This document shows, piece after piece, positions 16,390 to 24,725 of a DNA stretch of 64,000 bases. The stretch spans positions 248,001 through 312,000 of the forward strand of contig NZ_JAFKOJ010000005.1 of the NCBI RefSeq assembly GCF_017303275.1. Reading direction: 5' to 3'. Numbering within the stretch: position 1 is the first letter of the stretch; the number at the start of each line of letters is the position of its first letter. The DNA comes from Bacillus sp. NTK034. GTDB taxonomy: Bacteria > Bacillota > Bacilli > Bacillales > Cytobacillaceae. The notes beneath the pieces are model-generated. The model was not told the DNA's origin and ran no database searches. It was given only the letters and a program-made list of their open reading frames with translations. The position numbers were made by a program, and so were the translations under genes.

Positions 16390-16992
16390 TTATTTTGAGA
16401 CATCTTCAGCCATTTTCAGTGCCAGCTGGTATTCCTCAGGACGGTTCATGTTAAAAAAATGAGCATTCTTATATAAAAATCCCATCTCATTAAGCTGATC
16501 CTCCTTCAAGATTGCAGCATCTATTTCCTGCAGGAATTGGCGGATCCGCAGCTTATTTTCCCTCAATGCCCGTTCTGCTGCATCTTTTGCATCCTTTCGG
16601 TATGCCGCAAAAAGCGGGTGAAGCTGCCCTTCAATTTCAGGTACGGATGCCTGATGCTGATTCAGCTGTTCAAGCAGAAGCCTGGCAAGCTCCCCGGATA
16701 TGAATGGCATATCGCATGCCACAATTAAATTGTTTTGTGTCCCGGATTCAGACAGGCCGGCATGAATTCCTGCAAGAGGCCCCTTCTCTTTCCAGTGGTC
16801 GCTCACAAGGGGAAGGCCAAGAAACCGATAATCCTCCTGTTTATTGGCTACGATGATGATATGGGGCAATATAGATGACAGCTGATCGGCGATTCGTTCA
16901 ATAACCCTTTTGCCGCCAATTTTCAGAAGGGCTTTATTCTCCCCCATCCGGCTTGAATGCCCTCCTGCCAAAATGATGCCTGTACTGCTCAT
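16390..16992 (-). CDS. mobA: molybdenum cofactor guanylyltransferase
   Basis: Attaches GMP to molybdopterin to form the guanine dinucleotide cofactor of DMSO-reductase-type enzymes such as nitrate reductase and formate dehydrogenase. The nucleotide loop ILAGGHSSRMGENKALL opens the protein, and ACDMPFIS and the C-terminal NMNRPEEY follow. The ATG at 16992 has GTGAGG only a few bases upstream; an ATG at 17019 would add nine residues but has no ribosome site. moaA, moaC and moeA are not in this window. Confidence 0.88.
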   Translation of the reverse strand: MSSTGIILAGGHSSRMGENKALLKIGGKRVIERIADQLSSILPHIIIVANKQEDYRFLGLPLVSDHWKEKGPLAGIHAGLSESGTQNNLIVACDMPFISGELARLLLEQLNQHQASVPEIEGQLHPLFAAYRKDAKDAAERALRENKLRIRQFLQEIDAAILKEDQLNEMGFLYKNAHFFNMNRPEEYQLALKMAEDVSK

Positions 16993-17118
16993 TTTCCTCA
17001 CCGTCTTTCGATGTAGCATATCGTTATCTATTTATTTTACCATCTATTCCGGCTTGTTTCTTTTAAGAAGGCCGCTGGAGGTGGCAAAATTGTGACTTTG
17101 AGCAAATCAGAAATTCCA

Positions 17119-17210
17119 TTATGTGTGGATAGACAAAGTTTATGTGCGGATAAATTTTTTTACGTGCGAATATGCTCGATTTATGTGCGCATAGCTATTT
17201 TTATGTGCGT
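17119..17210. repeat. tandem array, unit TTATGTGCGGATA, 20/21-bp period
   Basis: Five units starting near 17119, 17140, 17160, 17181 and 17201, with the same conserved core as the array at 4019 but more decay (GTGTGGATA, GTGCGAATA, GTGCGCATA). It occupies the divergent 333-bp gap between mobA and pdxK. Confidence 0.78.
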
Positions 17211-17352
17211 TCAGGTAATATCGCGCTGTATTTTTGCCTGAAGGAGCGGTTAACTTAATGCTATCTGCAGTCCGTTATAGTTTTTACCCTTTTCAATTAT
17301 TGTTATAATTAGAAAAAGATATCCAGCAGAATTTCAAGGAGGAATTAAGCAT

Positions 17353-18180
17353 ATGACAATGAAAAAAGTTATGACCATTGCAGGTTCGGATACAAGCGGC
17401 GGCGCGGGAATCCAGGCTGATCTTAAGACATTCCAGGAGCTTGGCGTTTACGGGATGACTGCATTAACAACAATCGTGACGATGGATCCTAATAATAACT
17501 GGAGCCACAACGTGTTCCCGATTTCTACAGACATTCTGGAAACACAGATTGAAACGATTATTTCTACAGGAATCGATGCAATGAAAACAGGCATGCTGGG
17601 TTCTGAAGAAGTGATTAAAATTGCGGCAAAGACCATTAAAGAAAACAGCCTGGACCATGTTGTCATCGACCCGGTCATGGTCTGTAAAGGCGAGGATGAG
17701 CCGATTCATCCTGAATTGAATGAAGCATTAAGAGATTTGCTTGTACCGCTTGCAACGGTAGTAACACCAAATTTATTTGAAGCATGGCAGCTGGCTAAAA
17801 CAGGTCCGATCAAGACTGTGGAGGACATGAAGGAAGCAGCTGTTAAAATTCATGAACTTGGTGCGAAGTATGTATTAATCAAGGGCGGAAGCAAGCTGCA
17901 GCATGAAAAAGCCGTTGACCTTCTATATGATGGACAAGAGTTCACTCTTTATGAAAGCGAATGCGTTGAAACGACTTACACTCATGGGGCAGGCTGCACC
18001 TACTCCTCTGCGATCACAGCAGAAATCGCGAAAGGCAAGCCTGTCAAAGAAGCGGTTCAGACTGCGAAGGAATTCATTACGGCTGCTATCAACCATGGCT
18101 TCAAATTAAATGAGTATGTTGGCCCTACGATGCCTGGCGCGTACCGCAAATATGGTGCAGGCCGTCTGGAATCAGAATAA
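17353..18180 (+). CDS. pdxK: pyridoxine/pyridoxal kinase (ThiD-like ribokinase fold)
   Basis: Phosphorylates B6 vitamers for salvage; the family is close to ThiD (HMP/HMP-P kinase). The 275-residue protein has TIAGSDTSGGAGIQADLKTF at the N-terminus, the DPVMVCKGEDEP loop, and the ATP/anion-hole motif GAGCTYSSA with the lid cysteine. It matches B. subtilis PdxK (YwdB) in length. AAGGAGG lies 9 nt before the ATG. The terminator after it suggests a single-gene unit. Confidence 0.88.
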   Translation: MTMKKVMTIAGSDTSGGAGIQADLKTFQELGVYGMTALTTIVTMDPNNNWSHNVFPISTDILETQIETIISTGIDAMKTGMLGSEEVIKIAAKTIKENSLDHVVIDPVMVCKGEDEPIHPELNEALRDLLVPLATVVTPNLFEAWQLAKTGPIKTVEDMKEAAVKIHELGAKYVLIKGGSKLQHEKAVDLLYDGQEFTLYESECVETTYTHGAGCTYSSAITAEIAKGKPVKEAVQTAKEFITAAINHGFKLNEYVGPTMPGAYRKYGAGRLESE

Positions 18181-18190
18181 GCATGATGGA

Positions 18191-18219
18191 ACAGAGTCCG
18201 AATGGGGCTCTGTTTTTTT
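18191..18219 (+). terminator. terminator of pdxK
   Basis: ACAGAG-CC and GG-GCTCTGT hairpin followed by TTTTTTT. Confidence 0.75.
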
Positions 18220-18225
18220 GAAATT

Positions 18226-18330
18226 GGCGGTTTCGCGTATAAAACGGGGATTTAGCGGATATATTGATTTTTTCGCGGTTATATTTGTTTTCCCACGGAT
18301 AATATAAATTTTTCGCCGTTATATCTATTT
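18226..18330. repeat. tandem array, unit TTCGCGGATATA, 20/21-bp period
   Basis: Five units near 18232, 18252, 18272, 18292 and 18313: TTCGCGTATA, TTAGCGGATA, TTCGCGGTTATA, CCACGGATAA, TTCGCCGTTATA. It lies between pdxK and yojF and shares the GCGGATA core with the arrays at 4019 and 17119. Confidence 0.7.
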
Positions 18331-18444
18331 GGCAGTCTTCATTGAGATTACTTTTTCGCTTTTCATTTCTTTTTTTAGTAAGATAAACATATAAATGCCG
18401 TCTCAGACGAAGATATGAAGATAAAACGGAAGGGGGACTATAGA

Positions 18445-18792
18445 GTGGAACCAGCAGTGATAGAACATTTGCAAAAAGAGATCGACCGCCTTGCCAATAA
18501 AGAGGTCTTTATTCATCTGGAAACAACGAATGGGGCGTATGCTTCCCATTTTGATGAAAGCTTCTTTTCTTCAGGCGCCTATATCCGCAATGCCAAATTG
18601 GTATATGAGCATGGAAAAATCACCGGAAAAGGCCCTTACCGGGTTGGATTGAAAATGAATTTTGGCTGGGTGTATGCTGAAGGAATTACCCACTTTGAAG
18701 TCGATGAACAAGACAGGCTCCTTTTAGCCGGCCACGATTTCAGCGGCAAGCTTGCAGTCGCCCTGCAAATTAGTGAAACACCTTTTGAATAA
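18445..18792 (+). CDS. yojF: YojF family protein (DUF1806)
   Basis: A 115-residue protein matching YojF, which precedes bshB2 in many Bacilli. Conserved features are EVFIHLETTNGAYA, FSSGAYIRNA and the Gly/Tyr-rich GPYRVGLKMNFGWVYAEGITH. No enzyme activity is known; the constant pairing suggests a helper role in bacillithiol chemistry, which is inference. GTG start with GGAAGGGGG 8 nt upstream. Only 39 bp separate it from bshB2. Confidence 0.8.
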   Translation: MEPAVIEHLQKEIDRLANKEVFIHLETTNGAYASHFDESFFSSGAYIRNAKLVYEHGKITGKGPYRVGLKMNFGWVYAEGITHFEVDEQDRLLLAGHDFSGKLAVALQISETPFE

Positions 18793-18831
18793 ACAGGGCT
18801 CAGAGGACATCAAATGGAAAGGAGCACGACC

Positions 18832-19500
18832 ATGATGGAAAAGGAAAGACATGTACTCGTCATCTTCCCACATCCGGACGATGAAGCATTTGGCGTTTCA
18901 GGAACGATTTCCTTACATATCGATAACGGCACACCTGTCACCTACGCATGCCTGACGCTCGGAGAAATGGGGCGCAATATGGGTAATCCCCCTTTTGCCA
19001 CCAGGGAAACTCTGCCGAAAATCCGCAAAGAAGAGCTGGAGGAAGCAGCCAGGGTTCTGGGCATCCAGGACTTAAGAATGCTGGGGTACCGGGATAAAAC
19101 CGTGGAGTTTGAGGATGAAGAAAAGCTCGCGAACAGACTCGGAGTCATCATTGGTGAGACCAACCCTTCCCTCATCATCACGTTCTATCCGGGATACGCT
19201 GTGCACCCGGATCATGACGCAACAGGCGCTGCTGTGATCCGTGCCGTAAAAGAGCTGCCTGCTGACAAGCGTCCGAAGGTTCACTGTGTCGCATTCGCCA
19301 ATAACTGCGAGGAAGAAATCGGCCAGGCTGATATTGTCAATGACGTCAGTGCGGTTGCAGACAGGAAAGTTGCAGCCATCAAGGCGCATGCCTCACAGAC
19401 ACAGCTGATGGCAGCGAATATGGAAGAAAGCATTAAAAAGCAAGAGCCTGAAGTATTGGCCAGAATGTATAAAGAGCGTTTTTGGACCTATAAATTCTAA
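18832..19500 (+). CDS. bshB2: bacillithiol biosynthesis deacetylase BshB2
   Basis: Zinc-dependent LmbE/PIG-L deacetylase that converts GlcNAc-malate to GlcN-malate, the middle step of bacillithiol synthesis; BshB2 is the paralog also linked to conjugate turnover. The 222-residue protein has the metal motif FPHPDDEAFG near its start and the third ligand in HPDHDATG, with the flanking GEMGRN. The ATG at 18832 has AAAGGAG 7 nt upstream and is preferred over the ATG at 18814. Second gene after yojF. Confidence 0.9.
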   Translation: MMEKERHVLVIFPHPDDEAFGVSGTISLHIDNGTPVTYACLTLGEMGRNMGNPPFATRETLPKIRKEELEEAARVLGIQDLRMLGYRDKTVEFEDEEKLANRLGVIIGETNPSLIITFYPGYAVHPDHDATGAAVIRAVKELPADKRPKVHCVAFANNCEEEIGQADIVNDVSAVADRKVAAIKAHASQTQLMAANMEESIKKQEPEVLARMYKERFWTYKF

Positions 19501-19511
19501 AAATAGAATAC

Positions 19512-19540
19512 GCCGCCTCTGCTGTCAGAGCGGCTTTTTT
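19512..19540 (+). terminator. terminator of bshB2
   Basis: GCCGCCTCTG and CAGAGCGGC hairpin followed by TTTTTT. Confidence 0.8.
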
Positions 19541-19619
19541 ATGTTTGTTTTTTCTGAATATTAACTACTTTCTGCCCATGAGCTTTCCCTATGATGATGT
19601 TAGAATTTACTTAAGTTTC

Positions 19620-19633
19620 TGCAAGCGGTTTCA
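19620..19633 (+). promoter_or_regulatory. cre site upstream of the amylase gene
   Basis: TGCAAGCGGTTTCA fits the CcpA cre pattern TGNAANCGNTNNCA. It is 62 bp upstream of the start codon, where CcpA could repress the amylase during growth on glucose. Confidence 0.65.
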
Positions 19634-19643
19634 TTTACTTTTT

Positions 19644-19661
19644 AGTGCAATCGATTGCACT
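19644..19661. promoter_or_regulatory. LacI-family operator upstream of the amylase gene
   Basis: AGTGCAATCGATTGCACT is a perfect 18-bp palindrome with the central CG typical of LacI/CcpA-family operators; its core TGCAATCGATTGCA also fits cre. It sits 34 bp upstream of the start codon and 25 bp (centre to centre) from the cre at 19620. Confidence 0.7.
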
Positions 19662-19695
19662 ACTTCTACTCAAGCAATTATAGGGAGGGAATTTT

Positions 19696-22600
19696 ATGGG
19701 CAGATATAGGAAAGCTGGCATCTTGATCATGCTGCTAAGCCTGATTCTCAGTTTATTCACAGGAATTCACCCGCATTCATCCTCTGCCAGCTCAGGCGAA
19801 AGCCCTGTTGTGGACGGGAGTCAGGTTACTTTCTCCTATCAGGGAGAAGCTCAGCAGGTTCGGGTTGCCGGAAGTTTTACCGATTGGCAAAATAAAGCGT
19901 TAGCAATGACGAAAGGCGCAAACAATATTTGGACAAAGACTATTCATTTGTCACCTGGAGTCTATGAATATAAATTTATTCTGGATGAAGACAATTGGAT
20001 TACAGACCCGGCAAACAGCAGGACTGCAAATGGAAACAGCTTACTGGCTATTAGCGGATTAACAACTGAAATGCCTGCTGAAGCTGTAAAAGACACCATG
20101 ATTCCTCTTTCGGCCAAACTAGTACATAGCAACGGCACTATTGAAGATGTGCAGCCATCCTGGAAATTAAAAACTGAGGCAGATGGCGTTGAGGTAAAAA
20201 ATAATCAGCTGGCAATCTCTGATTCTGCTGAAGCAGGAAGCGTAACTGTCATTGGCGAATTCATTGGCTATACACTGGAGCATAGCTTCAGCATTATCGG
20301 TCAAATGAATAGCTATACAATAAACTACTGGCGCAATGACGGCGAGCAGTTCAATTGGGATCTATGGGCATGGGAGGATGAAAAAAGCGGCAAGGCTTAC
20401 CCATTTACTAACCGGACAGAAGGATTTGCCCAAGCTGAGATTTCCGTTCCTTCGAGTAAAATCCATGTCATTCCCCGTCCCGGAAACTGGGATACTCAGG
20501 ATGTTTCCAGAACCATTACCATGCCTGATGGCCAAAATGAGGCAGAAGTATGGCTCGCTGAGGGCGACCAAACCGTTTATTACTCAAAAGAGGAATTTGA
20601 CGATCGGAATGCTGAAGATAACCGTCGTTTTATTGAGTTTACGTATGTAAGAGACCATCACGATTATGAAGGCTGGAACATTTGGACCTGGCAGACTGGC
20701 ATAAAGGATGGGCAGGCAGATTTTACCGAAGTCAATGACAAGGGGGCTGTTGCATTGATTGAAATTGGCCAGCAGACTGAGCAAATGGGATTTGTGCTTC
20801 GCAAAGGAACAGGCTGGGATCAAAAGGATCCTTATGGTGCCGACCGCTATATTAAAACAGGGAATGACAAGTACACCAAGGTTATTGTCAAAAGCGGCCA
20901 GAGTGAATTCTATCAGGTCCCTTCTATTACGGGTCCTCTCCTGAACAATGGCAGTCTTACTCTTTATTTTAGAGATCCGGAGCTGTTCAAACAGGGAAAA
21001 ATGGATTCGATTGAAAAGGTTCAGGCAAACTTGAATGGACAGATTTATGATATGCAGTATTCCCTTAAGGAAGAACGTTTCTTTGTGACGATTGATCACT
21101 TAAAAGAAGGCACATACGAGTACTCTTTCCTTGTTACTAGAGATGGAGAGACTTCGGAAATGAAAGATCCTTTTAATGAGAAGTCATCCATCACCTATAA
21201 AAACCCAGCAGCAGAGATCAGAACTGACGTGAATCCAAATAAAGTTTCATACAATGAAAATGCCGTTTTGTCTATTGAAACAATACTTTCAGATCCTGAG
21301 GTACCTATTAAAGAAGCTTACGCTGACCTATCTGCTATCGGCGGAAGCAGCAAAGTCAGTATTGACCCGGCATTAAATGCACACACCATTTCCATTGATC
21401 AATCTGTAACGGCAGGCATTAAGAAGCTGCCGATCACAGTGATTGATGAATATGGGAATTTTCATGAGGGAGAAGCTTCCGTTGAAGTCAAAACCCGCAC
21501 CTTCAGCGGCAAAAAGGAGGATTTTGATTGGGATGAAGCACGCATTTACTTTATGCTGACAGATCGCTTTAACAATGGAGATTCTTCCAACGATGATCCA
21601 AACCATTCAGATTATGATACCACTCATCTTGAAACCTATCATGGCGGGGATTTCCGGGGTGTGATTGAAAGACTGGATTATCTCGAGGACCTTGGCATTA
21701 ACACGATTTGGATTACGCCGATCGTCGACAACATCAATTGGGACCTGCGCCACGATAAAGAGGGAAACCAATATGGCTATCATGGCTACTGGGCAAAGGA
21801 TTTTACAAAATTGGATGAGCATCTTGGGGACATTAAGACATTCCAGGAGCTTTTGGAAAAAGCGCATGACCGCGGCATAAAAGTGATGGTGGATGTGGTA
21901 CTGAACCATACCGGATATGGATTAAAGGAAAACGATCCCTCCATTGGGCTTGGAATTCCCAACTTCCCTTCTGATGCTGACCGTGAGCGCTTTGCCGGCA
22001 TGCTGCGGGATGGAGGAAATGATGCCATCCGCGGCGAGCTTGCCGGATTGCCTGATTTTAAAACGGAGGAAGAAGATGTCCGCAGACAAATTATTGACTG
22101 GCAGACAGACTGGCTTGAAAAAGCAAGAACTGACCGCGGGGATACGATTGACTACTTCCGTGTGGATACCGTTAAACACGTGGAGCACACAACATGGAAA
22201 GCATTTAAAAATGCCCTGACTGAAATCAGGCCTGACTTTAAAATCATCGGCGAATATTACGGCGGCCATACCGATGAACATGGAGGCTTTCTGAACAGCG
22301 GCGAAATGGACTCCATCCTCGATTTTGATTTTAAACATACCGCTGCTGATTTCATTAACGGCAAAATCGACGCAGCTGAAGCAAAATTACAGGCTCGAAA
22401 TGATAAGCTCTCAAATACGGCAGCTCTTGGCCAATTTTTAAGCAGTCATGATGAAGACGGCTTCCTGATTACAAGTGCGGGCAATGATTGGGGCAAAATG
22501 AAAATCGCCTCTGCCCTCCAAATAACAGCAAAGGGACAGCCAGTTATCTATTATGGGGAAGAAATCGGGCTTTCCGGCAAACATGCAGGAGATATGGATA

Positions 22601-22992
22601 AAGGAGAGTTTAATGAAAACCGCTATGACTTTGACTGGTCCCTAATCGGAAATGACATGCACAAGCACTACCGGAAGCTCCTTAACATCCGGAAGGATTA
22701 CTCGGCAGTGTTTTCAAAAGGTACACACGAAAAGCTCGCAGGCAGTGACGCTGACGAGTATCTAGTCTTTAACCGCTCCTATAACGGCATAAATGCTGTT
22801 GTAGGCATAAACACTATGACGGATAAAAAGAAAGTAACAGTAAAAGTCCCATTTGCCGCCGGCAGCAAGGTCATTGACCAATATTCCGGAAAGAAATATT
22901 CAGTGGACAAAAATCAGCAGATTAAAGTCAAACTGCCCGGCAGAAATGAGGGCGGTACGGTCATTCTAGTTTTGGATGAAAAAAGGGATTAA
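19696..22992 (+). CDS. secreted multimodular alpha-amylase/pullulanase (GH13)
   Basis: A 1098-residue exported starch-degrading enzyme. Signal peptide about 1-32; a CBM48-like E-set domain (about 38-120, VRVAGSFTDWQ); a Big-like domain (125-205); two CBM41/PUD-type starch-binding repeats (about 210-300, WDLWAWED; 315-415, WNIWTWQT); two further beta domains (420-590); then a GH13 barrel (about 605-990) with DVVLNHTGYG, nucleophile Asp824 (YFRVDTVKH), acid/base Glu853 (IGEYYGG) and Asp919 (SSHDEDG). No LPXTG anchor, so it is probably released. Strong GGGAGGG before ATG. Two LacI-type sites upstream indicate sugar control. Whether alpha-1,4 or alpha-1,6 cleavage dominates cannot be told from sequence. 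Confidence 0.88.
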   Translation: MGRYRKAGILIMLLSLILSLFTGIHPHSSSASSGESPVVDGSQVTFSYQGEAQQVRVAGSFTDWQNKALAMTKGANNIWTKTIHLSPGVYEYKFILDEDNWITDPANSRTANGNSLLAISGLTTEMPAEAVKDTMIPLSAKLVHSNGTIEDVQPSWKLKTEADGVEVKNNQLAISDSAEAGSVTVIGEFIGYTLEHSFSIIGQMNSYTINYWRNDGEQFNWDLWAWEDEKSGKAYPFTNRTEGFAQAEISVPSSKIHVIPRPGNWDTQDVSRTITMPDGQNEAEVWLAEGDQTVYYSKEEFDDRNAEDNRRFIEFTYVRDHHDYEGWNIWTWQTGIKDGQADFTEVNDKGAVALIEIGQQTEQMGFVLRKGTGWDQKDPYGADRYIKTGNDKYTKVIVKSGQSEFYQVPSITGPLLNNGSLTLYFRDPELFKQGKMDSIEKVQANLNGQIYDMQYSLKEERFFVTIDHLKEGTYEYSFLVTRDGETSEMKDPFNEKSSITYKNPAAEIRTDVNPNKVSYNENAVLSIETILSDPEVPIKEAYADLSAIGGSSKVSIDPALNAHTISIDQSVTAGIKKLPITVIDEYGNFHEGEASVEVKTRTFSGKKEDFDWDEARIYFMLTDRFNNGDSSNDDPNHSDYDTTHLETYHGGDFRGVIERLDYLEDLGINTIWITPIVDNINWDLRHDKEGNQYGYHGYWAKDFTKLDEHLGDIKTFQELLEKAHDRGIKVMVDVVLNHTGYGLKENDPSIGLGIPNFPSDADRERFAGMLRDGGNDAIRGELAGLPDFKTEEEDVRRQIIDWQTDWLEKARTDRGDTIDYFRVDTVKHVEHTTWKAFKNALTEIRPDFKIIGEYYGGHTDEHGGFLNSGEMDSILDFDFKHTAADFINGKIDAAEAKLQARNDKLSNTAALGQFLSSHDEDGFLITSAGNDWGKMKIASALQITAKGQPVIYYGEEIGLSGKHAGDMDKGEFNENRYDFDWSLIGNDMHKHYRKLLNIRKDYSAVFSKGTHEKLAGSDADEYLVFNRSYNGINAVVGINTMTDKKKVTVKVPFAAGSKVIDQYSGKKYSVDKNQQIKVKLPGRNEGGTVILVLDEKRD

Positions 22993-22998
22993 TAAGTC

Positions 22999-23038
22999 AG
23001 GGAGCCTCTCTAATGGAGAGGCTCCCTGTTTTCCTTTT
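22999..23038 (+). terminator. terminator of the amylase gene
   Basis: AGGGAGCCTCTC and GGAGAGGCTCCCT stem with TAAT loop, followed by GTTTTCCTTTT. Confidence 0.85.
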
Positions 23039-23040
23039 AG

Positions 23041-23140
23041 CTCCAGGTAAGCTTAGCAAGTTTCATCATCACACGACGAAAACCGTTAAGAAACTGCTCC
23101 CATGATGTGTCGGGGGATAGTCAAGGCGCCTTGCGCTCTT
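23041..23140. repeat. degenerate inverse copy of the AAAGCGGAAGCGCC element
   Basis: Read on the minus strand: AAGGCGCC..., a CGACACATCATGGG segment and a distal CTCCAG-like end. It matches the long form of the element (compare 33793-33906) with decay. Confidence 0.5.
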
Positions 23141-23141
23141 C

Positions 23142-23576
23142 TTATTTCTCCATCATTTCCTTCAAATACTGAAGCTGGCTTCCGTCTTCCCGCTTCACAA
23201 TATTCACGATGAAACGCTTCGTTAATTTGGCGACAAGGCCGCTGGTTTTGACGCTTGCTTCCATCTCCACCTGCGTTCCTTCTTCTATTTCATGAAAATC
23301 ATATTTATATTCTGTTATCAATCCATTGGCATTGCTGCGGGTGGTATAGGATCTGTCCTGTTCAAAATCAATGATTTCAATATCTGCACTGATTTTTTTC
23401 CCTCTGACCATGCGGGTTTCAATGAACTTTGTTCCTTTTCCGATCTCGCCCTCGGTCTGTTTTTCCACTTTCACAACAAACGGCATGAGTTCAGGGACAT
23501 TTTCCATTTTAATCATATAATCAAATACTTCATGTACAGGTTTATTGATAATCTCACTGGAACGAAAATCAGCCAT
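23142..23576 (-). CDS. SRPBCC (START-like) family protein
   Basis: A 144-residue single-domain SRPBCC protein with a hydrophobic ligand pocket. It begins ADFRSSEIINKPVHEVFDYMIKMENVPELMPFV, the classical N-terminal strand-helix of polyketide-cyclase/Coq10-like proteins, followed by alternating beta strands and a long C-terminal helix. The ligand is unknown. The ATG at 23576 with GAGGTG is preferred to the one at 23585. Single gene. Confidence 0.75.
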   Translation of the reverse strand: MADFRSSEIINKPVHEVFDYMIKMENVPELMPFVVKVEKQTEGEIGKGTKFIETRMVRGKKISADIEIIDFEQDRSYTTRSNANGLITEYKYDFHEIEEGTQVEMEASVKTSGLVAKLTKRFIVNIVKREDGSQLQYLKEMMEK

Positions 23577-23640
23577 GCTTTGCACCTCAGAGTAATAGAT
23601 TCTATGACTCTATTATATAACAAAAAAGCCGGGCTGACTA

Positions 23641-23748
23641 AGAAAAGCGGAAGCGCGAACACAGGCTAAGAACGCTGCGTCCTCCCAAAAGCTAGCGCTT
23701 TTAATGTGAGATGATAAAGCAGTCGAAGCATTCCTTGTGGAGCAAAAC
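23641..23748. repeat. AAAGCGGAAGCGC element, long form
   Basis: Starts AGAAAAGCGGAAGCGC and ends with GATAAAGCAGTCGAAGCATTCC and GGAGCAAAAC, resembling the ~118-bp form at 42912. The middle is diverged. Confidence 0.6.
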
Positions 23749-23797
23749 ATTCTTGAATTTTAAATTTGTACTTGCTCACCTTAAAAGTAACTTGCCC

Positions 23798-24526
23798 TTA
23801 CAGCCTCTGATGGTAAAGGGAGCAAAATTTGCACCAGTCCACAATGACGATTTTTCTGCCTGTAATCTCGATGATTCCTTCTTTTTTCAGTCTGGAAAAA
23901 ACCCGGCTGACACTTTCCCGGGATGTTCCGACAAGGGTGGAGAATTCCTGGACGGTTATGGGAAGCTCAAGATGCATCCGATTACAGTGGTTGGCGCCGA
24001 ATTTTTCCGCGAGTCTTTCCAATGTCCGGACTGTCTTTGTATACACATCAAGCAGGGCGATGTCCCTCAGAATGGAGGTCATATCACGCAGCGATTCACT
24101 CATATAGCGGATAATCTGAACAGCCATTTCCGGTGAATACAAGAGCTCCTGTTCCAGATCATCCGTTTTCAGAAAGTAGATTTCACCATCCTGAACCATT
24201 GTACCCGTCGCAGGATAGAATTGGCCCGTCTGGTTAAAAAGGTTGGCTTCTGCAAAAATCTCGCCTTTTTTCTTAATGCAGATAATGAGTTCGTTGCCAT
24301 GTTCATCCTGTTTCGTCAGCTTCACAATGCCGGAATGAACAAAGTAAACTCCTTTGGCGACTTCATATTCAGACATAATTCTTTCGCCTTTTAAATAAGC
24401 TTTCTTAATAATTCGTTTATCGATCAGCAGTATGGATTCACTGGGGAGTTCTTTAAAGATTTCAATCTTGCCTAAAAATTCATCGATTAACGGCCTATGA
24501 TCCTGCTTTTCATATTCCATTCCCAT
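23798..24526 (-). CDS. Crp/Fnr family transcriptional regulator
   Basis: A 242-residue regulator: N-terminal cyclic-nucleotide-type beta barrel (about 20-135, GERIMSEYEVAKGVYFVHSGIVKL), a dimer helix (140-160) and a winged helix with ITVQEFSTLVGTSRESVSRVFSRLKKEG (about 188-215). It ends WCKFCSLYHQ with Cys232 and Cys235; B. subtilis Fnr holds its Fe-S cluster with C-terminal cysteines, but only two are seen here. A good Crp/Fnr half-site pair at 24582-24597 lies 55 bp upstream, so autoregulation is likely. Redox or oxygen sensing is inferred, not shown. Confidence 0.85.
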   Translation of the reverse strand: MGMEYEKQDHRPLIDEFLGKIEIFKELPSESILLIDKRIIKKAYLKGERIMSEYEVAKGVYFVHSGIVKLTKQDEHGNELIICIKKKGEIFAEANLFNQTGQFYPATGTMVQDGEIYFLKTDDLEQELLYSPEMAVQIIRYMSESLRDMTSILRDIALLDVYTKTVRTLERLAEKFGANHCNRMHLELPITVQEFSTLVGTSRESVSRVFSRLKKEGIIEITGRKIVIVDWCKFCSLYHQRL

Positions 24527-24581
24527 CCCCCGCTTTTACTATTCTATTAGAAATATTTTAGCTAACATGAGTTCGGGAAGT

Positions 24582-24597
24582 AGTGACTTAACTCACA
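24582..24597. promoter_or_regulatory. Crp/Fnr-type operator
   Basis: AGTGA-CTTAAC-TCACA matches the Crp/Fnr consensus TGTGA-N6-TCACA in nine of ten fixed bases. It lies between the Crp/Fnr-type gene and the divergent ABC operon and could act on either. Confidence 0.65.
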
Positions 24598-24639
24598 AAA
24601 GCCTGCTCATACTTAAAGTTCCTGTATTACTGAAAATAA

Positions 24640-24653
24640 TGAGTGATTACTCA
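24640..24653. promoter_or_regulatory. TetR-type operator O1
   Basis: TGAGTGATTACTCA: inverted half-sites TGAGT/ACTCA around a 4-bp spacer, followed by CTTT. An identical copy starts 50 bp further on. Confidence 0.75.
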
Positions 24654-24689
24654 CTTTACAAACAGGCTGTATTTCGATTATTATTTATG

Positions 24690-24703
24690 TGAGTGATTAC
24701 TCA
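24690..24703. promoter_or_regulatory. TetR-type operator O2
   Basis: Second TGAGTGATTACTCA, again followed by CTTT. It lies just before the AAAGGAG ribosome site of the ABC ATPase gene. The 50-bp spacing from O1 is close to five helical turns. Confidence 0.75.
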
Positions 24704-24725
24704 CTTTTTAAAAAGGAGTGAACTG

